Source: Sphingomonas glaciei
GTDB lineage: Bacteria > Pseudomonadota > Alphaproteobacteria > Sphingomonadales > Sphingomonadaceae
Direction: 5' to 3'
Assembly: GCF_023380025.1 (NCBI RefSeq)
Contig: NZ_CP097253.1
Coordinates: 992,001-1,056,000, forward strand
DNA: 64,000 nt
Under the pieces are notes generated by a model. It was not told the origin of the DNA and made no database searches. It was given only the letters and a program-made list of their open reading frames with translations. This document shows, piece by piece, positions 57,764-64,000 of the stretch (within the stretch, counting starts at the first letter, position 1; each line of letters begins with the position of its first letter). The position numbers and the translations under genes were made by a program.

Positions 57764-58735
57764 CTATGGCCGTGAGGGCAGGTCGAGCGGGACCTGGAAG
57801 CTGGCGGTCGGGGCGCGGCGGCGGATGGCGGCGGGAACGCTGTCGTCGTCGAGCGCGCGATAATAGCGCTGATCGGTGAGGACCGGGCGGCCGGCGACCT
57901 CGACCACGATCGGCATCCGCGACCAGTAGAGGAAGGACCGGACCTGGCGGCTTGCCGCGCGGGCGTGGAGGAAGCGCGGATCGTCGAGGCCGAGCGGGTA
58001 GCTTGCGGGCTCGAGCTGGAGGCCGATACCGGGCGAGAAGCTGCCGGCGCCCCATTGGGTGTCGCTGCGCCAGGCCATGCCGCGCTGCCAGAAGGCGAAG
58101 GGCGGCGGGCTGGCGACAATCAGGCGGGGCTGGATCCCGCGCTGGCGGAGCGCTGCGGCAAGGGTCTGCTCGGCATGCGCGCTCCATGCGACGTTGGCGG
58201 CGATGTAGAGGAGGAGGATACTGCCGGCGATGATCGCCGGGCGGCCGGGTCGCTCGGCCCCTGCCCGCCAGCGCCGGACCGACAGCCAGATGCCGAGCCC
58301 GAGGACGATCCAGTAGACCCAGTCGATAATGAAGATGGCGTTGGCTGAATACCAGCGATCGCCCAGCGGCGCGAAGAAGGCGACGGCGTAGGTCGTCAGC
58401 CAGTCGAGGAACGGGTGGCTGATCACCGCCAGCAAGGTGACGAGGAACAAGGGCCAGGCGCGGAACGGCGTGGTGCCCGGTTTGCTCGGGCGGAGGCGGT
58501 CGACCAGCCACAGCAGCGCGACGGTACCCGCGGCCATCACCGGCAGGCCGAACAGCGCGTGGGTCGGCCCGCGGTGGAAGGCGATGTTGTCGACCGGCAG
58601 GAACAGCGGTGCGATGACATCGATATCGGGCGCATTGGCGCCAAGGATGCAGCCGGCCAGGGCGAAGCGGCTGGCGCGCTTCAGCCCCATCTGCCCGAGC
58701 AGGGCGCCGGCCAGGCTGTGGGTGAGATTGTCCAT
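57764..58735 (-). CDS. YdjM/DUF457-type membrane-bound metal-dependent hydrolase
   Basis: 323 aa. MDNLTHSLAGALLGQMGLKR, HRGPTHALFGLPV and SHPFLDWLTTYA carry the His/Asp metal ligands of the YdjM family; about four to five helices follow, then a soluble C-terminal part (about 200-323). In E. coli ydjM is LexA-controlled. It lies between two other minus-strand genes: 34 nt before phr and one base after the spermidine-synthase-like gene. Confidence 0.85.
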   Translation of the reverse strand: MDNLTHSLAGALLGQMGLKRASRFALAGCILGANAPDIDVIAPLFLPVDNIAFHRGPTHALFGLPVMAAGTVALLWLVDRLRPSKPGTTPFRAWPLFLVTLLAVISHPFLDWLTTYAVAFFAPLGDRWYSANAIFIIDWVYWIVLGLGIWLSVRRWRAGAERPGRPAIIAGSILLLYIAANVAWSAHAEQTLAAALRQRGIQPRLIVASPPPFAFWQRGMAWRSDTQWGAGSFSPGIGLQLEPASYPLGLDDPRFLHARAASRQVRSFLYWSRMPIVVEVAGRPVLTDQRYYRALDDDSVPAAIRRRAPTASFQVPLDLPSRP

Positions 58736-59401
58736 CTAGCGGAGCGAGGCGAACCAGATGAAGTGATGCGGACCCTTGCCGTTGGAACGGCCGCGCACTT
58801 CCTGTTCCTCGACCCGGAAACCGGCCTGAAGCAGGGTCTTGCTGAACCGGGAGTCGGAGCCGGCCGACCAGATGGCGAGCACGCCGCCGGGCTTCAGCGC
58901 CTTCTTGGTGATCGACAAGCCGCCGGGTTCGTACAGCCATTGGTTGGCTGCGCGGACCAAAGCGTCGGGGCCGTTGTCGACGTCGAGCAGGATCGCGTCC
59001 CAGCCGCCTTCGCGGATCGGCTCGGCGACGTCGCCCATGTGGATCCGGGTCCGCTTGTCGGCGAGGCCGGCGGCGTTGAGCGCCTCCATCGGTCCCTTGG
59101 CCCAGTCCATGATCTCGGGCACCAGTTCGGCAACGGTGACCTCGGCGTCGGCCGGCAAAGCCTTCAGCGCCGCGCGCAGGGTGAATCCCATGCCGTAGCC
59201 GCCGATCAGCCAGCGCTGCCCGGGCTTCGTACCGAGCCGTTGGGCGGTCAGGGTCGCAAGCGCTTCCTCCGAGCCGCTCATCCGGGTCGACATGAGCTCG
59301 GTCCGCTCGAGCAGGATCATGTGGTCGTCGCCGCGGCGATAGAGGCGCATTTCGTCACCGCCGGGGATCTGGGCAGTGGCGAGAAGTTCACGGGGATTCA
59401 T
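58736..59401 (-). CDS. spermidine-synthase-like methyltransferase-fold protein
   Basis: 221 aa, Rossmann fold. RWLIGGYGMGFTLRAALKAL (nucleotide loop), VTVAELVPEIMDWA (acidic end of strand 2) and WDAILLDVDNGPDALV. It resembles the spermine/spermidine synthase superfamily but is shorter and lacks a clear polyamine site. Substrate unknown. Confidence 0.75.
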   Translation of the reverse strand: MNPRELLATAQIPGGDEMRLYRRGDDHMILLERTELMSTRMSGSEEALATLTAQRLGTKPGQRWLIGGYGMGFTLRAALKALPADAEVTVAELVPEIMDWAKGPMEALNAAGLADKRTRIHMGDVAEPIREGGWDAILLDVDNGPDALVRAANQWLYEPGGLSITKKALKPGGVLAIWSAGSDSRFSKTLLQAGFRVEEQEVRGRSNGKGPHHFIWFASLR

Positions 59402-59486
59402 GAAAGATGTGCTCCGGCGAAGGCCTGAGCCCAGTGCCTTGAATGAAGGGAAAACTGCACCCCTGCCTTCGCAAGGGCACAAGCGG

Positions 59487-60509
59487 CTATTCGGCCCGCG
59501 GTTCCTTTTCGACCATCCAGCTCTGGCCCTTGGCGACCAGCGCCTGGAGGTCGGGCTTCTTGCCTTGAGCAATCGCCTGGTTCTGCTGCAGGACCGAGGC
59601 TTCGAAGGTCGGGGCGGGATCGTCGTAGACAACGCCGAGCGCGACCGGGAAGCCGACCGGGGGCATTTCGACCAGCAGGTGCGCGAGCGTGCGGTTCTTC
59701 GGGTCGTGAACCAGAACCGCGGGATCATCGGCGGCGACGACCTTGAGCGCCAGGGTCGCGGTGTCGAAGGCAATGCCCTTGGTGCCGCCGGCGAACAGCA
59801 TCGGCTCGCCAGCTTTGAGCCACAGCTGCATTTCGCTCGCGACGTCGCGGGCGGTAAAGGGGGCGAAGACGTCGTCATTGTAGACGACGCAATTCTGGAA
59901 GATCTCGACGAACGCCGTGCCCTTGTGGGCGTGGGCGGCCTTGAGCACGTCGGGAAGCGACTTGTGGACGTCGATCCCGCGGGCCACGAAACGGGCACCG
60001 GCGCCGAGCGCGAAGGCGCAGGGGCGTGCGGGGGTGTCGACCGAGCCGAACGGGGTCGACGGGCTACGGGTGCCGACACGGCTGGTGGGCGAATATTGGC
60101 CCTTGGTCAGGCCGTAGATTTCGTTGTTGAACAGCAGCACTTGGCAATCGAGGTTGCGGCGCAGCAGGTGCATGGTGTGGTTGCCGCCGATGCTGAGCGC
60201 GTCGCCGTCACCGGTGATGATCCATACGTCGAGATCAGGGTTCGCCAGCTTGACCCCGGTCGCCACCGCCGGCGCGCGGCCGTGGATGGTGTGGAAGCCG
60301 TAGGTCTCCATGTAATAAGGAAAGCGGCTGGAGCAGCCGATGCCCGAGACGAACACGGTCTTTTCGCGCGCCACGCCGAGGTCGGGCATGGTCCGCTGGA
60401 CGGCCTTCAGCACCGCATAATCGCCGCAGCCCGGGCACCAGCGCACTTCCTGGTCGGATGCCCAGTCCTTGGCGGTGGTCTTCTCGATGGTCGTCAGCTC
60501 GTTCATCAT
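59487..60509 (-). CDS. korB: 2-oxoacid:ferredoxin oxidoreductase, beta subunit
   Basis: 340 aa. Thiamine-diphosphate-binding subunit: WCPGCGDYAVLKAV (Fe-S cysteines), GIGCSSRFPYYM, IHGRAPAVATG and TGDGDALSIGGNH (ThDP/Mg). The remaining cluster cysteine is probably in PARPCAFALG. It decarboxylates 2-oxoglutarate or pyruvate and passes electrons to ferredoxin. The ATG at 60509 shares its A with the stop of the miniprotein (TGATG). Confidence 0.92.
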   Translation of the reverse strand: MMNELTTIEKTTAKDWASDQEVRWCPGCGDYAVLKAVQRTMPDLGVAREKTVFVSGIGCSSRFPYYMETYGFHTIHGRAPAVATGVKLANPDLDVWIITGDGDALSIGGNHTMHLLRRNLDCQVLLFNNEIYGLTKGQYSPTSRVGTRSPSTPFGSVDTPARPCAFALGAGARFVARGIDVHKSLPDVLKAAHAHKGTAFVEIFQNCVVYNDDVFAPFTARDVASEMQLWLKAGEPMLFAGGTKGIAFDTATLALKVVAADDPAVLVHDPKNRTLAHLLVEMPPVGFPVALGVVYDDPAPTFEASVLQQNQAIAQGKKPDLQALVAKGQSWMVEKEPRAE

Positions 60510-60589
60510 CAGCGTCCGTAGAAGAGGTAGATCATCCCAAGCACCAGGATCAGCATGGCGATGTAGGGGAAGGGATTGATGGGCTTCAT
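60509..60589 (-). CDS. 26-aa single-span membrane miniprotein between korA and korB
   Basis: MKPINPFPYIAM, then hydrophobic LILVLGMIYLFY, then Gly-Arg and stop: one helix with a basic end on each side. GAGG is 7 nt before its ATG. The ATG shares its A with the korA stop, and the stop shares its A with the korB ATG. The precise packing and double coupling argue for a real, translated gene made in ratio with both subunits. No family recognised. Possible roles: anchoring the oxidoreductase to the membrane or adjusting subunit ratio. Confidence 0.75.
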   Translation of the reverse strand: MKPINPFPYIAMLILVLGMIYLFYGR

Positions 60590-62562
60590 CAGTGAACCTC
60601 GGCGGCGTGCGGATGGCCGGGATCGCGCCCGCTTTCGGCTTCGGGCAGCTGGGTCGAGTCGGGGGCGAGCGCGCCGCCGTGAGCGGCACGGATCGCGGCT
60701 TCGATCTCGGCGATCTTGAACGGCTGCCCGCTGGTCTTGGTCAGGCTCTGGACGTCGACCAGATACTGGTCGCGCAACAGGGTCTTGAACTGGCCGGTGT
60801 TCATTTCCGGGCAGATCACGGTGCCGAAGCCGCGCAGCAGCTCGCCGAGGTTGGCAGGGAGCGGCCAGATGTGCCGGACGTGGACGTGGGCGACGTCGTG
60901 ACCCTTTGCATGGAGCCGCTTCACCGCCTGGTGAATCGGTCCGAAGGTCGATCCCCAGCCGACCACGGCCACCTTGGCGCCCGCGCTGCCAAGGCAGACC
61001 TCCTGCTCGGGGATGTCGCGGGCGATGCCCAGCACCTTGTCCTGGCGGACCTTGGTCATTTCGGCATGGGCCGTCGGCGAATAGTCGATGTCGCCGGTGC
61101 CGGGGCGCTTCTCGATCCCGCCGATGCGATGGAGGAGGCCCGGGGTGCCGGGCTTGATCCACGGCCGGGCGAGCTTGTCGTCGCGGCTGAAAGGTTCGAG
61201 CTTGCCGGCCTGGTTGCGCGGCACGCTGCCTTCCATCGCGTGAGTGACCGGGAACGGCGCGTAGCCGCTCATGTCGGGCACCTTCCACGGCTCGGCGGCA
61301 TTAGCGATATAGCCGTCGGTCAGGAGCATGACCGGGGTCATGTAGCGGACGGCGAGGCGCACCGCCTCGATCGCGCAGTCGAAGGCGTCGGCGGGCGAGC
61401 GGGCGGCGATGACGGGCAGCGGCGCATCGCCGTTGCGGCCGTAGACCGCCTGGTAGAGGTCGCTCTGCTCGGTCTTGGTCGGAAGGCCGGTCGAGGGCCC
61501 GCCGCGCTGCGAGTTGACGATCACCAGCGGCAGCTCGGTCATGACCGCAAGGCCCATCGCCTCGGTCTTGAGCGCGATGCCAGGGCCGGACGAAGAAGTG
61601 ACGCCGAGGCTTCCGGCATAGGAGGCGCCGATCGCCGCGCAGATGGCGGCGATCTCGTCCTCGGCCTGGAAGGTGGTGATCCCATATTCCTTGAGGCGGC
61701 TGAGGTGGTGCAGCAGCGCGCTAGCCGGGGTGATGGGATAGCCGCCGAAGAACATCGGCAGGTCGGCCAGCTGCGCGCCGGCGACAAGGCCGAGGCCAAG
61801 CGCTTCGGCGCCGGTGACGGTGCGATAGAGGCCGGGTTCGGCCGGGGCGGCTTCGATATGGTGCGGGCGGAAGGCGGCGCCCATCTCGATCGTGTCGCCA
61901 TAGGCATGGCCGGCGTTCAACGCGGCGATATTGGCTTCGGCCAGCGTCGGGGCCTTGGCGAACTTGGTCTTGAGCCAGTCGACGATCGGGCCGCGGTCAC
62001 GGTCGAACATCCACAGCGCGAGGCCCAGCGTCCACATGTTCTTGCAGCGGAGCGCCTCCTTGTTGCCGAGGCCGAACGGCTTCACGGCATCGAGGGTAAG
62101 CTGGCTGATGTTGAACTTGATGAGCTGCCAACGGGCGAGGCTACCGTCGTCGAGCGGATTGGCGTCGTAGCCGGCCTTGGCGAGGTTGCGGGCAGAGAAT
62201 TCGCCTTCGTCGGCGATGATCAGGCCACCGTCACGAAGCGAAGCGACGTTCACCTTGAGCGCCGCGGGGTTCATCGCGACGAGCACGTCGGGCTGGTCGC
62301 CGGCGGTCTCGATCGCGGCCGAGCCGAAGTTGATCTGGAAGGCCGAGACGCCGAAGGTGGTGCCTTGCGGCGCGCGGATCTCGGCCGGGAAGTCGGGAAA
62401 GGTCGCAAGGTCGTTGCCGGCGAGCGCGGTGGACAGGGTGAACTGCCCGCCGGTGAGCTGCATGCCGTCGCCGCTGTCGCCGGCGAAGCGGACCACGACA
62501 TTCTCGGGAACGAGGTCGGCGTGCGCCTCCTCTGGGGTGAGCATATGAGTGGCCGAGGCCAT
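60589..62562 (-). CDS. korA: 2-oxoacid:ferredoxin oxidoreductase, alpha subunit (fused gamma domain)
   Basis: 657 aa. Residues about 20-200 are the gamma domain (VVVRFAGDSGDGMQLTGGQF); the rest is the alpha (pyrimidine-binding) domain: GYPITPASALLHHLSRL, GVTSSSGPGIALKTEAMGLA and VVNSQRGGPSTGLPTKTEQS. Fused gamma-alpha plus separate beta is the aerobic KorAB layout. It may replace or supplement the 2-oxoglutarate dehydrogenase step. No ferredoxin gene is adjacent. Confidence 0.93.
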   Translation of the reverse strand: MASATHMLTPEEAHADLVPENVVVRFAGDSGDGMQLTGGQFTLSTALAGNDLATFPDFPAEIRAPQGTTFGVSAFQINFGSAAIETAGDQPDVLVAMNPAALKVNVASLRDGGLIIADEGEFSARNLAKAGYDANPLDDGSLARWQLIKFNISQLTLDAVKPFGLGNKEALRCKNMWTLGLALWMFDRDRGPIVDWLKTKFAKAPTLAEANIAALNAGHAYGDTIEMGAAFRPHHIEAAPAEPGLYRTVTGAEALGLGLVAGAQLADLPMFFGGYPITPASALLHHLSRLKEYGITTFQAEDEIAAICAAIGASYAGSLGVTSSSGPGIALKTEAMGLAVMTELPLVIVNSQRGGPSTGLPTKTEQSDLYQAVYGRNGDAPLPVIAARSPADAFDCAIEAVRLAVRYMTPVMLLTDGYIANAAEPWKVPDMSGYAPFPVTHAMEGSVPRNQAGKLEPFSRDDKLARPWIKPGTPGLLHRIGGIEKRPGTGDIDYSPTAHAEMTKVRQDKVLGIARDIPEQEVCLGSAGAKVAVVGWGSTFGPIHQAVKRLHAKGHDVAHVHVRHIWPLPANLGELLRGFGTVICPEMNTGQFKTLLRDQYLVDVQSLTKTSGQPFKIAEIEAAIRAAHGGALAPDSTQLPEAESGRDPGHPHAAEVH

Positions 62563-62641
62563 GGCGCGTCCTGCGAGTGAAATGGGATTGGGACCGCTCT
62601 AGCGCGTGGAAGTCGCGGCGTCACCACGTTAGGAGCCGGCG

Positions 62642-63577
62642 ATGACCCAGCCTTATGTCCGTCCCGACGTCGCCGCCCTGCTGGAGATCGCCAACCGGCC
62701 CGGGGCGAAGCGGGCGGTGGATGTCGGCCTGGCCGATGCGCGCAGGATGATGCACGCCAGCCGCGCGCTATTCGACGCGCCGGTGGACGAGCTGGCGGTG
62801 CTGCGCGAGGTGGCCGGCGGGCCCTGCCCGATGCGTTTGTACGACGCGCGGAGCGAGCGTGCGGCGGGGCCGGTGCTCGTCTTCTATCACGGCGGTGGGT
62901 TCGTGCTGGGCGACCTCGACACCCACGAGCCGCTGTGCGCCGAGCTGGCGCGGCTGACCGACCTGCCGGTGGTCAGCGTCGGCTATCGACTGGCGCCCGA
63001 GCACCCCTTCCCGGCCGCGCCCGACGACGCGATCGCGGCCGCTCGGTGGGTCGCCGCCAGCCCGGGCGAGCTGGGGCTGGAGACGACCGGGCTGGTCCCG
63101 TCGGGCGACAGTGCGGGCGGCAATCTGGCAATCGTCACGGCGCTGGCGCTGCGCGACGAGCCGGCGGCAGTGCCGGTGCTGGCGCAGATGCCCTTCTATC
63201 CCGCCAGCCACCCGACGCGGCATTACCTAAGCCTCGACGCCTTTGGCGAAGGCTATCTCCTCAGCCGCGCGTCGATGAACTGGTTCGACGAATGCTATGC
63301 CCCCCACCGCACGGACTGGCGCTACGATCCGCTGGCCAAACCGCTTGCGGGCCTGCCGCCGACACTGGTGGTGACCGCCTCGCTGGATCCGATCCGCGAC
63401 CAGGGCCGGGCGTTTGCCGCCGCTTGCGAGGAAGCGGGGGTGACGGTCCTGCTGCAGGAGTGCGAAGGCACGATCCACGGCTTCCTCAACCTGCGCAAGG
63501 CGTTGCCGAGCGCGCAGATCGACCTCGCGCGGGCGGTCGCGCAGCTCAAACTCCTGCTGCGACGGTCCGTCGCATAA
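62642..63577 (+). CDS. alpha/beta hydrolase, hormone-sensitive-lipase type esterase
   Basis: 311 aa. Oxyanion HGGGF, nucleophile elbow SGDSAGGNLA, Asp in ASLDPIRDQG and His in GTIHGF: the complete HSL-family triad. No signal peptide. Acts on small esters or acyl chains; substrate unknown. Divergent from korA. Confidence 0.92.
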   Translation: MTQPYVRPDVAALLEIANRPGAKRAVDVGLADARRMMHASRALFDAPVDELAVLREVAGGPCPMRLYDARSERAAGPVLVFYHGGGFVLGDLDTHEPLCAELARLTDLPVVSVGYRLAPEHPFPAAPDDAIAAARWVAASPGELGLETTGLVPSGDSAGGNLAIVTALALRDEPAAVPVLAQMPFYPASHPTRHYLSLDAFGEGYLLSRASMNWFDECYAPHRTDWRYDPLAKPLAGLPPTLVVTASLDPIRDQGRAFAAACEEAGVTVLLQECEGTIHGFLNLRKALPSAQIDLARAVAQLKLLLRRSVA

Positions 63578-63601
63578 GCCGCGCCGAAACTGGGCGACCA
63601 A

Positions 63602-63626
63602 GGAACCCCTGCCCGCACGCTTCGCT
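63602..63626 (+). promoter_or_regulatory. possible EcfG (general stress) promoter
   Basis: GGAAC (63602-63606), 16 bases, CGCT (63623-63626). The alphaproteobacterial general-stress sigma recognises GGAAC-N16/17-CGTT; this is one mismatch. It lies 48 nt before a stress-protein gene, which fits. Confidence 0.35.
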
Positions 63627-63674
63627 GGACCCCGAGGCGGCACGTTGCGCTGCCGAGTTAGGGAGAACCATGCC

Positions 63675-64000
63675 ATGCAGGGTAACGTCATTTCCGCGGT
63701 ATTCGACAGCCGCGCCGAAGCCGAGCGGGCCATTGCCGAGCTGCGCAGCGCTGGCGTCGACAACAATGCCATCTCGGTGATCGGCCAGGACGAAGGTCGC
63801 ACCACGGAGACCCATGGCGACGGTGAAGCCGTGAGCGACGGCAGCGAGCCGACCAGTTTCATCGCGAAGGCTGCTGCGGGATCGGGCATCGGTGCGCTGC
63901 TCGGTGTCGCCGCGCTGGCCATTCCAGGAGTCGGTCCGCTGGTTGCCGCAGGCGCCATTGCCGAAGCCGCGGTCGGCGGCGCTGCCTTGACCGGAACGGC
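63675..64000 (+). CDS. general stress protein, YflT/GSP17M-like (cut by window end)
   Basis: First 108 residues. VISAVFDSRAEAERAIAELR followed by AISVIGQDEG is the general-stress-protein-17M domain. Then an acidic linker and two Gly/Ala hydrophobic stretches (SGIGALLGVAALAIPGVGPL...). The C-terminus is outside. GGGAGA precedes the ATG. Confidence 0.8.
   Translation, partial: MQGNVISAVFDSRAEAERAIAELRSAGVDNNAISVIGQDEGRTTETHGDGEAVSDGSEPTSFIAKAAAGSGIGALLGVAALAIPGVGPLVAAGAIAEAAVGGAALTGT

Noticed and set aside
55684..57879. Plus-strand frame of about 730 codons opposite cfa and phr
   Set aside because: cfa and phr on the minus strand have full catalytic motifs; the plus frame is Gly/Val/Ala/Glu-rich with no motif or ribosome-binding site.
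60592..62580. Plus-strand frame of about 660 codons opposite korA
   Set aside because: It is an antisense shadow of korA, with Arg/His/Asp-rich composition and no domain.

Overview
The window is high-GC, tightly packed chromosomal DNA from an alphaproteobacterium, most likely the order Sphingomonadales (Sphingomonas-like). The evidence is gene content and order: an ast arginine catabolism block, lptD-surA-pdxA-rsmA, pckA divergent from chvI-chvG-hprK-rapZ-EIIA-HPr, a PEPxxWA-type exported protein, HdaA, and the REP-like inverted repeat built on CGAGCGAAGTCGAGG, which I associate with sphingomonads. I saw no rRNA, tRNA, CRISPR array, phage or insertion sequence. No stretch longer than about 260 bases lacks a gene.

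Layout. 1-2008 (minus): start of a BLUF blue-light sensor gene, a frameshifted EF-hand protein, a squalene/phytoene-synthase-like protein and recR. 2058-5918 (plus): fmt, truA, an MFS transporter and cysK, each overlapping the next by 4 nt. 6011-9235: a membrane PAS-GGDEF-EAL-PilZ c-di-GMP protein, an Ala-rich exported protein and a terminator. 9287-12758: M20 hydrolase, astA, astB; then dapA (minus), a Slt-type transglycosylase and greB. 16323-19261 (minus): a PEP-CTERM protein, a DUF3052-like protein and aspS. 19370-20838: rnd and an I78 inhibitor lipoprotein. 20835-26391 (minus): DUF2066, hdaA, ppk, ppx. 26455-28770: purM, purN fused to a YjbR-like domain, DUF1294. 28763-31630 (minus): small secreted protein, ndk, holC, pepA. 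31781-37316: lptD, surA, pdxA, rsmA. 37303-41320 (minus): TPR protein, rsmB, guaB, CitE-like lyase. 41390-44670: QmcA/stomatin, NfeD, DUF885 peptidase. 44700-46857 (minus): small protein and pckA. 47027-52155: ChvI/ChvG two-component system, HPr kinase, RapZ, EIIA, HPr and a SpoU methyltransferase. 52222-64000: lipoprotein, rmuC, SDR, cfa, photolyase, YdjM-like membrane protein, spermidine-synthase-like protein, 2-oxoacid:ferredoxin oxidoreductase, esterase and a stress protein cut by the window edge.

How the genes fit together. The ChvG/ChvI-HprK-EIIA-HPr block beside pckA looks like the alphaproteobacterial regulatory PTS and envelope/acid-stress module that links carbon status to gluconeogenesis. 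AstA, AstB and the M20 hydrolase look like an arginine-succinylation route in which the hydrolase may replace AstE. lptD and surA serve outer-membrane assembly. Translational coupling is very common: at least ten gene pairs overlap by 1-8 nt, often with GTG or TTG starts.

Most interesting: a 26-residue single-span membrane protein coded between the alpha and beta subunits of the 2-oxoacid:ferredoxin oxidoreductase and coupled to both by TGATG junctions (60509-60589). Next are a REP-like palindrome inserted in frame in cfa, the PurN-YjbR fusion, a probable CTG start for the SpoU methyltransferase, and a compositional strand switch near 49-51 kb.
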